A stretch of 64,000 nucleotides of DNA from Tropicimonas sediminicola (lineage in GTDB: Bacteria; Pseudomonadota; Alphaproteobacteria; Rhodobacterales; Rhodobacteraceae), in the NCBI RefSeq assembly GCF_900188335.1, contig NZ_FZOY01000007.1, forward strand, positions 186,001-250,000, given 5' to 3'. Of the stretch, positions 27,547 through 36,478 are shown piece after piece. The notes beneath the pieces were generated by a model. It searched no databases. It was not told the origin of the DNA and was given only the letters and a program-made list of their open reading frames with translations. Position numbers and translations under genes: made by a program. The first letter of the stretch is position 1. Every line of letters starts with the position of its first letter.

Positions 27547-28860
27547 ATGGCACATTCCCTCGACCTCCTGACCGCCAACGACAAACCCGGCGAATACCCC
27601 GGCTCCTACTACGCTCAGGCCACGACCCCGCTGCCGCCCTTCCCGGCCGCGAAAGGGGCGCTGCGCTGCGATGTCTGTGTCATCGGCGCGGGCTTCACCG
27701 GCCTCTCCGCTGCCCTCCACCTCGCCCGTCGCGGCTACGACGTGATCGTGCTCGAGGCCCAAAGGGTCGGCTTCGGCGCCTCCGGTCGCAACGGCGGACA
27801 GGTGGGCATGGGGCAACGGCTGGATCAGGACGATCTGGAGACGCTGGTCGGAAAGGACGATGCGAGGAAGCTTTGGGACATCGCCGCGCAATCGGTGGAT
27901 CTGGTCCGCGATCTCGCCAGCAATCCGGCTGTCGAAGCCACGTTCCATCCCGGCGTGCTGCACCCGAACCATCGCCCCCGCTACGACAGCCACAGCCGCG
28001 CCTATGCCGAGAAACTCAACAACGAATACGGCTACGACCAGATCCGCTTTGTGCCGCCTGAGGAAATGCGCCACCTGATCGGCTCGACGGCCTATTCCGG
28101 CGGCACGCTCGACATGGGCTCGGGCCATATCGATCCGCTTCAACTGGCGCTCGGCCTCGCTCGTATGGCCCGAGACGCCGGCGCCCGCATCTTCGAGCGC
28201 AGCCGCGTCACCGGCCTCGCCGAGGACGGCCCGGCCACCATCGAGACCGAGACCGCGCAGGTCACCGCCGAGCATGTCGTGCTGGCCTGCAACGGCTACC
28301 TGGGCAAGCTCGACAAGCGGGTCGCGACCCGCGTCATGCCGATCAACAACTTCATCGTGGCGACCGAACCGATGGACGACGCGGCCCGCGAAGCGCTGAT
28401 CCGCGAGAACTACGCGGTCGCCGACAGCAAGTTCGTGGTCAACTACTACCGCTTCTCGGACGACAACCGCCTGCTGTTCGGCGGCGGCGAGACCTATGGC
28501 TACCGCTTCCCCTCCGACATCCGCGCGCTGGTCCGCAAGCCGATGTTGGAGATCTATCCGCAACTGAAGGATGTGCGGCTCGACCACGCCTGGGGCGGCA
28601 CCCTGGCAATCACCATGAACCGGATGCCGCATTTCGCGCGGCTCGGGGACAACGGGCTGAGCCTGTCTGGCTATTCCGGCCACGGGTTGGCGATGGCGAC
28701 GCTCGCCGGACAGATCGCCGCCGAGACCATCGCCGGCCAGGCCGAGCGCTTCGACGTGATGGCCCGCGTGCCGAGCCCGCGCTTCCCCGGCGGCAGCGCC
28801 CTGCGCTCCCCGTTGCTGGTGCTCGCGATGCTCTGGTTCTCTTTGCGCGACAGGCTCTGA
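27547..28860 (+). CDS. puuB: FAD-dependent oxidoreductase, gamma-glutamylputrescine oxidase (PuuB) type
   Basis: 437 residues. The FAD fold near residue 42 reads CVIGAGFTGLSAALHLARRG, followed by LEAQRVGFGASGRNGGQVGMGQ, which is characteristic of PuuB. The C-terminal FAD-contacting region LSGYSGHGLAMATLAGQ is also present. It is the better PuuB match of the two oxidases here, with the family-typical ANDKPGEYPGSYYAQ opening. It would oxidise gamma-glutamylputrescine made by PuuA. It is separated from puuA and the aminotransferase by the minus-strand BNR gene, so it needs its own promoter, which I could not identify. Confidence 0.9.
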   Translation: MAHSLDLLTANDKPGEYPGSYYAQATTPLPPFPAAKGALRCDVCVIGAGFTGLSAALHLARRGYDVIVLEAQRVGFGASGRNGGQVGMGQRLDQDDLETLVGKDDARKLWDIAAQSVDLVRDLASNPAVEATFHPGVLHPNHRPRYDSHSRAYAEKLNNEYGYDQIRFVPPEEMRHLIGSTAYSGGTLDMGSGHIDPLQLALGLARMARDAGARIFERSRVTGLAEDGPATIETETAQVTAEHVVLACNGYLGKLDKRVATRVMPINNFIVATEPMDDAAREALIRENYAVADSKFVVNYYRFSDDNRLLFGGGETYGYRFPSDIRALVRKPMLEIYPQLKDVRLDHAWGGTLAITMNRMPHFARLGDNGLSLSGYSGHGLAMATLAGQIAAETIAGQAERFDVMARVPSPRFPGGSALRSPLLVLAMLWFSLRDRL

Positions 28861-28893
28861 GCGCAACCGCCAGCTTCTTCTGTCCACAATTGT

Positions 28894-28934
28894 CCCCGCC
28901 GGTGGCACGCCGCGAAGCGGCGCCCCCGGCGGGG
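28894..28934. terminator. Nested hairpin between convergent puuB and proS
   Basis: Outer arms CCCCGCCGG and CCGGCGGGG (9 base pairs) enclose an inner CGCCGC-GAA-GCGGCG hairpin. It lies between two convergent stop codons, so it probably ends both transcripts. No long T-run is present. Confidence 0.65.
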
Positions 28935-28940
28935 CCTTGG

Positions 28941-30278
28941 TCAGAGACCGGCGTAGATCTCCGCGACGCGCGCCACCGCGGTCTCGGGCGCGAGTTCCTC
29001 GCTCTCGCCGGTGCGGCGGCTGGTGAGCTCCACCACGCCGTTCTTCAGGCCGCGCGGCCCGACGGTGATCCGCCAGGGCAGGCCAATCAGGTCCATGGTC
29101 GCGAACTTGGCGCCGGCGCGTTCCTCGCGGTCGTCGTAGAGCGGCTCCAGCCCCCTGGCCTTCAGCGCCTTGTACAGGTCCTCGCAGGCCGCGTCGGCCT
29201 CCGCGTCCCCCTGCTTCAGGTTGACGATGCCGCAGTGGAACGGCGTCACGCCCTCGGGCCAGATGATGCCGTTCTCGTCGTGGTTGGCCTCGATCAGCGC
29301 GCCCAGCAGGCGGCTCACGCCGATGCCGTGGCTGCCCATGTGCACGGGCACCCGCTCGCCGCTCTGCGTCACGACCGTCGCGCCCATCGGCTCGGAATAC
29401 TTGGTGCCGAAATAGAAGATCTGGCCGACCTCGATGCCGCGCGCGGAGCGGCGGCGCTCCTCGGGGATCTCGTTGAAGACCGCCTCGTCGTGGGTCTCGT
29501 CGGTGCGGGCGTAGAGCGAGGTGAACTCCTCCATCACCGCGCGGCATTCCGCGTGGCTGTCGTAGTCGATCTCGCGCTCGCCGAGCCGGATGTCGGTCAC
29601 CTTGCTGTCGTAGAACACCTCGGACTCCCCGGTTTCGGCAAGCACGAGGAATTCATGGGTGTCGTCGCCGCCGATCGGGCCGCTGTCGGCCCGCATCGGG
29701 ATCGCCTGCAGGCCCATCCGTTCGTAGGTGCGCAGGTAGCTCACGAGATGCCGGTTGTAGGCGTGCAGCGCGTCTTCCTTGGTCAGGTCGAAGTTGTAGC
29801 CGTCCTTCATCAGGAACTCGCGGCCGCGCATCACGCCGAAGCGCGGGCGGATCTCGTCGCGGAATTTCCACTGGATGTGGTAGAGCGTCAGCGGCAAGTC
29901 CTTGTAGCTCGTCACATGGGCGCGGAAGATGTCGGTGATCATCTCCTCGTTGGTCGGCCCATAGAGCATGTCCCGGCCATGACGGTCGGTGATGCGCAGC
30001 ATCTCCTCGCCGTAATCGTCGTAGCGCCCGGATTCGCGCCACAGGTCCGCCGATTGCAGCGTCGGCATCAGCAGCGGAATATGGCCCGCGCGCTGCTGCT
30101 CCTCGTGCACGATCTGCTCGATCCGGCGCAGCACGCGGTAGCCGAGCGGCAGCCACGAATAGATGCCGGCGGATTGCTGGCGGATCATCCCGGCCCGCAG
30201 CATCAGCCGGTGGCTGGCGATCTGGGCGTCCGCGGGGGTCTCCTTGAGGACGGGAAGGAAGTAACGGCTCAGGCGCAT
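28941..30278 (-). CDS. proS: Prolyl-tRNA synthetase (compact, without editing insertion)
   Basis: 445 residues, a class II aminoacyl-tRNA synthetase charging tRNA-Pro. Motif 1 is in [20 protein letters not shown], motif 2 runs through [10 protein letters not shown] and [20 protein letters not shown], and motif 3 is [14 protein letters not shown]. The C-terminal anticodon-binding domain contains [20 protein letters not shown]. The roughly 180-residue INS editing domain of the E. coli enzyme is absent, as is normal in alphaproteobacteria. Mischarged Ala-tRNA-Pro would then need a separate deacylase, not seen in this window. Confidence 0.96.
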   Translation of the reverse strand: MRLSRYFLPVLKETPADAQIASHRLMLRAGMIRQQSAGIYSWLPLGYRVLRRIEQIVHEEQQRAGHIPLLMPTLQSADLWRESGRYDDYGEEMLRITDRHGRDMLYGPTNEEMITDIFRAHVTSYKDLPLTLYHIQWKFRDEIRPRFGVMRGREFLMKDGYNFDLTKEDALHAYNRHLVSYLRTYERMGLQAIPMRADSGPIGGDDTHEFLVLAETGESEVFYDSKVTDIRLGEREIDYDSHAECRAVMEEFTSLYARTDETHDEAVFNEIPEERRRSARGIEVGQIFYFGTKYSEPMGATVVTQSGERVPVHMGSHGIGVSRLLGALIEANHDENGIIWPEGVTPFHCGIVNLKQGDAEADAACEDLYKALKARGLEPLYDDREERAGAKFATMDLIGLPWRITVGPRGLKNGVVELTSRRTGESEELAPETAVARVAEIYAGL

Positions 30279-30322
30279 TGGTCGATTCCCAAATTCACGT
30301 TCCGCTCTCCGTTACGCAAAGG

Positions 30323-30364
30323 GCGGGGGGTTTTCCACCCCCCGCACCCCCCGGAGGGTATTTT
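30323..30364 (-). repeat. Short GC-rich intergenic element, copy B
   Basis: On the minus strand it begins AAAATACCCTCCGGGGGG and ends in a hairpin of GCGGGGGG and CCCCCCGC (8 base pairs, 7-base loop). A related element in plus orientation is at 53586. It sits upstream of proS (minus strand) and of the AI-2E gene. It resembles G-rich elements common between genes of this bacterial group. Confidence 0.55.
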
Positions 30365-30459
30365 CCGGCAGGAGATGAGGGCACGCACCCCCACCTCACA
30401 TGCGGTCCGCTTGCAGAATCCCGTGTCTTGCGCGAAACCCGCGAACGAAAGGAGCAACC

Positions 30460-31548
30460 ATGGCCCTGACCCAACGATCTCAGGTCAAGATCTGGAGCAT
30501 TGTCGCGGTGGTGTTCCTCGCGCTGATGTGGCTGCTTGGCGACGTGATCCTGCCCTTCGTTCTGGGCGCGGCGATCGCCTATCTGCTCGACCCGCTGGCC
30601 GACTGGCTGGAGGCGCGCGGCCTGTCGCGGGCCACCTCGGTGTCGATCATCACGCTCGTTTCGGTGATGATCTTCGTCCTGTCGATCCTGCTCGTGATCC
30701 CGACGCTGGCACAGCAGACGACGCGCCTGTTCGCCACGGTGCCAACGCTGTTCCAGGACCTGCAGAGCTTCCTGACCGAGCGGTTCCCGACGCTCGCGGA
30801 ATCCGATTCCACGATCCGGCAATCGCTCTCCTCGCTCGGGAACGTGATCTCCTCCAAGGGGGCGGCCTTTCTCGAAGGGGTCATGGGCTCGGTAAGCAGC
30901 CTTTTCAGCGTCGTGATGCTGCTGGTCGTGGTGCCGGTCGTTGCCTTCTACCTGCTGCTCGACTGGGACAATATGGTGGCCCGTGTGGACGAGCTTCTGC
31001 CGCGCGACCACGCGCCGGTCATTCGCAGGCTCGCCGGCGAGATCGACCGCACCCTGGCCGGGTTCATCCGCGGGCAGGGCACCGTCTGCCTGCTGCTCGG
31101 GATCTACTATTGCATCGGGCTGGTGCTGGTGGGGCTGGATTTCGGGATCGTCGTCGGAGCGCTCGCCGGGCTCCTGACCTTCATTCCCTATATCGGGGCG
31201 CTGGTCGGCGGGGCGCTGGCCATCGGGCTGGCGCTGTTCCAGTTCTGGGGGGAGTGGACGATGATCGCCATCGTCGCGGCGATCTTCTTTTCCGGCCAGT
31301 TCCTGGAGGGCAACGTGCTGACCCCCAAGCTGGTGGGTAGCTCGGTCGGTCTGCACCCGGTCTGGCTGCTGCTTGCGCTGTCGGTCTTCGGTTCGCTCTT
31401 CGGCTTCGTGGGGATGCTGGTCGCCGTGCCCGTGGCCGCAGCCATCGGCGTGATCGTGCGCTTCGCCATCGAGCAGTACAAGCATGGCCGGCTCTACCAG
31501 GGCGTGGCCGGCCGCCAGCCCGACACCGTCGATCCAGAAGACCAGTGA
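30460..31548 (+). CDS. AI-2E family transporter (PerM/TqsA-like)
   Basis: 362 residues from ATG 30460, which has AAAGGAG just upstream; an in-frame ATG at 30400 adds an unconserved arginine- and cysteine-containing leader. Eight or so membrane helices are predicted by hydrophobicity. Family features include the early GDVILPFVLGAAIAYLLDP and the late GQFLEGNVLTPKLVGSSVGL followed by HPVWLLLAL. Members export the signal AI-2 or act as Na/H antiporters; the substrate here is unknown. Its stop overlaps hdaA by 4 bases. Confidence 0.88.
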   Translation: MALTQRSQVKIWSIVAVVFLALMWLLGDVILPFVLGAAIAYLLDPLADWLEARGLSRATSVSIITLVSVMIFVLSILLVIPTLAQQTTRLFATVPTLFQDLQSFLTERFPTLAESDSTIRQSLSSLGNVISSKGAAFLEGVMGSVSSLFSVVMLLVVVPVVAFYLLLDWDNMVARVDELLPRDHAPVIRRLAGEIDRTLAGFIRGQGTVCLLLGIYYCIGLVLVGLDFGIVVGALAGLLTFIPYIGALVGGALAIGLALFQFWGEWTMIAIVAAIFFSGQFLEGNVLTPKLVGSSVGLHPVWLLLALSVFGSLFGFVGMLVAVPVAAAIGVIVRFAIEQYKHGRLYQGVAGRQPDTVDPEDQ

Positions 31549-32222
31549 TGAGCCGACAGCTGACCTTCGATCTGCCGGTTCGGATGGCGAGCGGGCGCGA
31601 GGACTTCTTCGTGACCGAAGCGAATGCCATGGCCGTGGCCGAGATCGACCGCTGGCAGCACTGGCCCGCCGGCAAGCTCGCGCTGATCGGCGACGAGGGC
31701 GCCGGAAAGACCCACCTCGTGCATGTCTGGGCCGAGGCGAGCGGCGCACGGATCCTCTCGGCACAGGACCTGCTGCAGCGTGATCCCGCGCCCGGGCATC
31801 TCGCCATCGAGGACGTGCCCGCCATCGCCGGCGACAGGGACGCCGAGACCGCGCTGTTTCACTGGCACAACCTCGTGCTGGCCGAGGGCGGGCGCTTGCT
31901 GCTGACCGGCACGACACCCCCAGCGCTGTGGCAGATCGCGCTGCCCGACCTCGCCAGCCGGATGCGGGGCACGCCGAGCGTGCGGCTCGAGGAGCCCGAC
32001 GACATGCTGCTTCAGGCGGTGCTGCTGAAGCTTTTTGCCGACCGGCAGATCACGCCGCAGCCGAGCCTGCTGCCCTGGCTCCTGCGCCGGATGGACCGCT
32101 CATTCGCCGCGGTCGGGCGCGTGGTGGCGGCGCTGGACGCCGAGGCGCTGCGGACCGGGCGGGCGGTCGGGCCGAAACTGGCGGCAGATGTCTTGGAGCG
32201 GTTTGACGATCCGGCTACATAG
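31545..32222 (+). CDS. hdaA: DnaA regulatory inactivator HdaA (DnaA-related ATPase)
   Basis: 225 residues, with homology to the AAA+ part of DnaA only. The P-loop GDEGAGKT is at 48-55 and LAIEDVPAIAG is the Walker B region; a DnaA-like lid follows (LPDLASRMRGTPSVRLEEPD). The opening MSRQLTFDLP contains the QLxFDLP clamp-binding peptide, which ties Hda proteins to DNA polymerase clamp DnaN. It promotes hydrolysis of DnaA-bound ATP after initiation. It is coupled to the upstream transporter by ATGA and followed by ppk1. Confidence 0.9.
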   Translation: MMSRQLTFDLPVRMASGREDFFVTEANAMAVAEIDRWQHWPAGKLALIGDEGAGKTHLVHVWAEASGARILSAQDLLQRDPAPGHLAIEDVPAIAGDRDAETALFHWHNLVLAEGGRLLLTGTTPPALWQIALPDLASRMRGTPSVRLEEPDDMLLQAVLLKLFADRQITPQPSLLPWLLRRMDRSFAAVGRVVAALDAEALRTGRAVGPKLAADVLERFDDPAT

Positions 32223-32279
32223 GGTCGACACGGCACCGATTGCGAGGTGACCGTTCACGCGGATACCCAGCAGGACCCC

Positions 32280-34454
32280 ATGACCCAGGCCGATTTTCTG
32301 AACGCTCCCTTTCCCGAACCCGTCGAGATTCCCGCCGCCCATGTCACTGGGCCCAAACGTTTCTTCAACCGCGAGCTCTCCTGGGTCGCGTTCAACTGGC
32401 GGGTGCTCGAGGAGGCGACCAATCCGAAGGTGCCGCTGCTCGAACGCGTGCGCTTCGTCTCGATCTCTGCCACCAACCTGGACGAGTTCTACACCGTCCG
32501 CGTCGCCGGCCTTCGCGAGCTTGCGCGCGAGGGGCACACCATTCCCGCCGCCGACGGGCTGACCCCGGCGGAGCAGTTGAGCGAGATCAACGAGACGGCC
32601 CGGAAGCTGCTGCAGGAGCAGCAGGCGACCTGGAACAAGCTCAAGCGGGAGCTGGAAGCCGAAGGCATCCGGATCCTGACGCTGTCCAAGCTGACACGCG
32701 ACGACAAGGCCTTCTTGCAGGATTACTTCCTGTCTCAGGTGTTCCCGGTGCTGTCGCCGCTGGCGATCGACCCGGCGCACCCGTTCCCCTTCATCCCCAA
32801 CACCGGCTTCTGCCTCGCGCTGCAACTGATCCGCGAATCCGACGGCGTGTCCCGCCAGGCGCTGCTGCCGATCCCGGCGCAGATCGACCGTTTCGTGCGC
32901 CTGTCGAGCGACCCGTCGGAGCATCGCGTGCTGCCGCTGGAGGACCTGCTGATTCTGCATCTCGGCTCGCTCTTTCCCGGCTATCGGCTGGAGGGGCATT
33001 GCGCCTTCCGGGTGCTGCGCGACAGCGACCTCGAGGTCGAGGAAGAGGCCGAGGATCTCGTGCGCGAATTCGAGGTGGCCCTGAAGCGCCGCCGGCGCGG
33101 CGAGGTGATCCGCATGAAGCTGACCGCCGGCGCTCCGGAACGGCTGCGGGCGACGATCATGGAAGAGCTGGCCATCGGCGAGGAAGAGGTCGTCGAGGTC
33201 AAGGGCCTGCTCGGCCTCGCCGACCTCAAGGAACTGGTGATCGACAGCCGCCCCGATCTTCTCTGGCCGAGCTACACGCCGCGCGTCCCGGAGAGGGTTC
33301 AGGACCACGAAGGCGACATGTTCGCGGCGATCAAGCAGAAGGACATGCTGCTGCATCACCCTTACGAGACCTTCGACATGGTGGTGCGCTTCCTGGCCCA
33401 GGCGGCGAACGATCCCAACGTGCTCGCGATCAAGCAGACGCTCTATCGCACGTCGAAGGATTCCCCCATCGTCGCCGCGCTCTGCGAGGCGGCCGAGGAC
33501 GGCAAGTCGGTGACGGCGCTGGTGGAGCTCAAGGCGCGGTTCGACGAGGCGGCCAACATCCGCCAGTCGCGCAAGCTGGAGCGGTCCGGGGCGCATGTCG
33601 TCTACGGGTTCACCAACTACAAGACCCACGCCAAGATCAGCACCGTGGTCCGCCGCGAGGGCGACCGGTTGGTGACCTACACCCATTACGGCACCGGCAA
33701 CTACCACCCGATCACCGCCAAGATCTACACCGACCTCAGCTTCTTCACCTGCGACGACGCGCTCGGCCGCGACGCGACCAAGGTCTTCAACTACCTCTCT
33801 GGCTACGCGCAGCCGGAAGTGCTGGAGAACCTCGCGATCTCGCCGCATTCGCTGAAGCCGCGCCTGCTCGAGATGATCTCCCGCGAGGCCGATTTCGCCC
33901 GCGCCGGCAAGCCCGCCGAGATCTGGGCCAAGATGAACTCCCTGATCGAGCCCGAGGTGATCGACGCGCTCTATGCCGCCAGCCAGGCCGGGGTGAAGAT
34001 CAACCTCGTGATCCGCGGGATCTGCGGCCTGCGTCCCGGCATCAAGGGGCTCAGCGAGAACATTCGCGTCAAGTCGATCGTCGGCCGGTTCCTGGAGCAC
34101 TCGCGGATCGTCTGCTTCGGCAACGGCGCGGGGCTTCCGAACAAGCGCGCGCGGGTCTTCATCTCCTCCGCCGACTGGATGGGACGGAATCTCAACCGCC
34201 GGGTTGAGACGCTGGTCGAGACCACCAATGTCACCGTCAAGGCACAGATCGTGAGCCAGATCATGGCCGCAAACATGGCCGATGAAGCGCAGAGCTGGGT
34301 GCTGAACCCCGATGGCACCTTCACCCGCCACCCGATCGGCGAGGGCGACACCGGCTTCAGCTGTCACAAGTTCTTCCTCGAGAATCCGTCGCTCTCCGGC
34401 CGGGGTTCGGCGGGGGCAGCGGACGTGCCGGAACTTACGCACAGCAAGGATTGA
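32280..34454 (+). CDS. ppk1: Polyphosphate kinase 1
   Basis: 724 residues from ATG 32280; an in-frame GTG at 32247 would add 11 residues and cannot be excluded. It polymerises ATP gamma-phosphate into polyphosphate at the inner membrane. The four-domain layout is visible: N-domain FFNRELSWVAFNWRVLEEA, head domain, and two PLD-like catalytic halves. The first carries HYGTGNYHPITAKIYTDLS (phosphorylated His about 469) and the second SSADWMGRNLNRRVETL. It is followed 52 bases later by ppx, so synthesis and breakdown are encoded together. Confidence 0.95.
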   Translation: MTQADFLNAPFPEPVEIPAAHVTGPKRFFNRELSWVAFNWRVLEEATNPKVPLLERVRFVSISATNLDEFYTVRVAGLRELAREGHTIPAADGLTPAEQLSEINETARKLLQEQQATWNKLKRELEAEGIRILTLSKLTRDDKAFLQDYFLSQVFPVLSPLAIDPAHPFPFIPNTGFCLALQLIRESDGVSRQALLPIPAQIDRFVRLSSDPSEHRVLPLEDLLILHLGSLFPGYRLEGHCAFRVLRDSDLEVEEEAEDLVREFEVALKRRRRGEVIRMKLTAGAPERLRATIMEELAIGEEEVVEVKGLLGLADLKELVIDSRPDLLWPSYTPRVPERVQDHEGDMFAAIKQKDMLLHHPYETFDMVVRFLAQAANDPNVLAIKQTLYRTSKDSPIVAALCEAAEDGKSVTALVELKARFDEAANIRQSRKLERSGAHVVYGFTNYKTHAKISTVVRREGDRLVTYTHYGTGNYHPITAKIYTDLSFFTCDDALGRDATKVFNYLSGYAQPEVLENLAISPHSLKPRLLEMISREADFARAGKPAEIWAKMNSLIEPEVIDALYAASQAGVKINLVIRGICGLRPGIKGLSENIRVKSIVGRFLEHSRIVCFGNGAGLPNKRARVFISSADWMGRNLNRRVETLVETTNVTVKAQIVSQIMAANMADEAQSWVLNPDGTFTRHPIGEGDTGFSCHKFFLENPSLSGRGSAGAADVPELTHSKD

Positions 34455-34506
34455 CCTCGACGTCACGCCCTGCGCAATGTCGGGCTGCACGAAAACGGAG
34501 ACCGAC

Positions 34507-36069
34507 ATGGACGATGGGATACCAGAACCGCATGGCGACTGGGGCCCCTTCGGCAGACCGATCTTCACCGATCCGGCAGCGCGCGCGCTTTCCCGGGTCG
34601 GTGTGCTCGATGTCGGTTCGAACTCCATCCGCATGGTCGTCTTCGACGGCGCGGCCCGCAGCCCCGCCTATTTCTACAATGAGAAGGTCATGGCCGGCCT
34701 TGGCGCGGGCCTGGACCGGACAGGCACGCTCAATCCCGAAGGCCGCGACCGTGCACTCTCCGCGATCAAGCGCTTCTCGACGCTGGCCGACGGCATGGGC
34801 ATCGCCCCGCTGACCGCCGTCGCCACGGCGGCCGTCCGCGTCGCCAGCGACGGCGACGAGTTCCGCGCGCTGGTCGAGAGGGAGACCGGCCAGACGATCC
34901 ACGTGATCGACGGCGAGGAGGAGGCGCGGCTGTCGGCGCAGGGCGTCCTGCTCGGCTGGCCGGATGCCGCGGGGCTGGTCTGCGACATCGGCGGCTCCTC
35001 GATGGAGCTGGCCCGGATCGAAGGCGGGCGCGTCTGGGAACGCGCCACCTCTCCGCTGGGTCCGCTCCGGCTGTCCACCATGGGTGGCGGCAAGAAGGCC
35101 CGCAACAAGGAAATCAAGACGGTCATGGCCGGGCTCGCCGAACGGATCGAGCGGCATGAGCGGCTCTATCTCGTCGGCGGCTCCTGGCGGGCGATCGCGC
35201 GGCTGGACATGGTGCGCAAGGACTACCCGCTCTCCGTGCTCCACGACTATCGCATGACGCCGAAATCGATCCGCGAAACGCTCGACTGGATCGACGGGCA
35301 GGATCTCGAGGTTCTGCGGCAGCAGGCCAGGCTCTCCTCGGCGCGGATCTCGCTGGTGCCGATGGCGGGCGAGGTTCTGCGGCGGCTGATGTCCACATTC
35401 GGTATCCGGGAGGTGGTGACCTCCGGCTACGGCATCCGCGAGGGTCTGCTCTATGAGCAGATGCCGCACCGGATCCGTTCCCGCGACCCGCTGATCGAGG
35501 CCGCCCGCTATTCGGAGGCCATGTCCGCGCGCCTGCCGGGCTTCGGCCATGTGCTCCACCACTTCATAAAGCCGCTGTTTCCGCGCCCGCGGGCCGACAA
35601 GCGGTGGATCGAGGCGGCCTGCCTGCTGCACGACGTCAACTGGCGGGCGCATCCCGACTACCGCGCCGAGGTCTGTTTCGACAGCGCCACGCGCGGCAAT
35701 CTCGGCGGGGTGGATCACGAAGGGCGGGTATTCCTCGGCCTCGCGCTGGCGCACCGCTATCGCAACGCCCGGCCGGGAAGCCAGTTCACGCCGCTCCTCG
35801 ACATGCTCGACGAGCGCCTGGTGAAGGAAGCGGAGGTACTGGGCAAGGCGATGCGCTTCGGCGCGATGTTCTCCTTTGCCAATCCCGACGGCATGGGCGT
35901 CTTCCGCTACAGGCCCAAGAAGATGACGCTCGAACTGTGCCTGCCGCCCGCCTCGGCGTCGCTCTTCGGCGAGGTGGCCGTGGCCCGCTTCGCATCGCTG
36001 GCGCGGGCCCTGGGAGTGGAGACCAGCGTGACGCTCACCAAGGCGCGAGCCGCCGTTAAGCCGGATTAG
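34507..36069 (+). CDS. ppx: Ppx/GppA family exopolyphosphatase
   Basis: 520 residues from ATG 34507, which has GGAG at a good distance; an earlier ATG at 34477 and the long open frame further upstream overlap ppk1 and look non-coding. The actin-like ATPase fold shows VGVLDVGSNSIRMVVFDG and CDIGGSSMELA as phosphate-binding loops. A C-terminal HD-like domain contains HHFIKPLF and LLHDVNWRAHPDYRAE. It removes terminal phosphate from polyphosphate or pppGpp. The pairing with ppk1 favours polyphosphate. Confidence 0.92.
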   Translation: MDDGIPEPHGDWGPFGRPIFTDPAARALSRVGVLDVGSNSIRMVVFDGAARSPAYFYNEKVMAGLGAGLDRTGTLNPEGRDRALSAIKRFSTLADGMGIAPLTAVATAAVRVASDGDEFRALVERETGQTIHVIDGEEEARLSAQGVLLGWPDAAGLVCDIGGSSMELARIEGGRVWERATSPLGPLRLSTMGGGKKARNKEIKTVMAGLAERIERHERLYLVGGSWRAIARLDMVRKDYPLSVLHDYRMTPKSIRETLDWIDGQDLEVLRQQARLSSARISLVPMAGEVLRRLMSTFGIREVVTSGYGIREGLLYEQMPHRIRSRDPLIEAARYSEAMSARLPGFGHVLHHFIKPLFPRPRADKRWIEAACLLHDVNWRAHPDYRAEVCFDSATRGNLGGVDHEGRVFLGLALAHRYRNARPGSQFTPLLDMLDERLVKEAEVLGKAMRFGAMFSFANPDGMGVFRYRPKKMTLELCLPPASASLFGEVAVARFASLARALGVETSVTLTKARAAVKPD

Positions 36070-36096
36070 CCAAACAACCCGAGCGAGGTCGTCAGA

Positions 36097-36471
36097 TCAG
36101 ATGTCGACTTCGCCGTCTTCCGCCGGGGGCACCTCCTGCGGCGTCTTGCGGCGCAGGATGATGTCGCCGTTCGGCATCTTTTCGGGCGGATGGTACATGT
36201 CCAGGTCGCCGATCAGGTCCGAGAACTCATCCAGCATCGGCATGAAATCCTCGGCGAAGGCCCGCAGCTTGGGCTCCATCTCGGTCGCCAGGTCCTCCAT
36301 CAGCGGCTCGATCTCATCGGTCAGGCCGCGCAGCAGAAGCTTGGCGCCCTCCTCGATCAGGCTGAACCCCTCCTCGACCTCGCCATCGGCGGCTGGCGCG
36401 TCCTGCGCAGCCGCGCCGAACGGCGCGAGCGCGAGAGAGAGCACGAGGGCGAGGCGGTTTACACGGGTCAT
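36097..36471 (-). CDS. Small secreted acidic protein of unknown function
   Basis: 124 residues from ATG 36471 (an in-frame ATG at 36498 extends into the neighbouring gene). A signal peptide MTRVNRLALVLSLALAPFGAAAQ is clear. The mature part is strongly acidic and helical (LLRGLTDEIEPLMEDLATEM), followed by a proline-containing tail with MYHPPEKMPNGDIILRRK. It has no recognised catalytic motif. It begins 8 bases after the stop of the endonuclease-family gene, so the two are probably cotranscribed. It is presumably periplasmic; the role is unknown. Confidence 0.75.
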   Translation of the reverse strand: MTRVNRLALVLSLALAPFGAAAQDAPAADGEVEEGFSLIEEGAKLLLRGLTDEIEPLMEDLATEMEPKLRAFAEDFMPMLDEFSDLIGDLDMYHPPEKMPNGDIILRRKTPQEVPPAEDGEVDI

Positions 36472-36478
36472 GCGGTGA

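Noticed and set aside
28903-28920. Sigma-54 promoter starting TGGCAC
   Set aside because: The -12 GC element (TTGC) is absent at the right spacing and the sequence is part of a convergent-gene hairpin.
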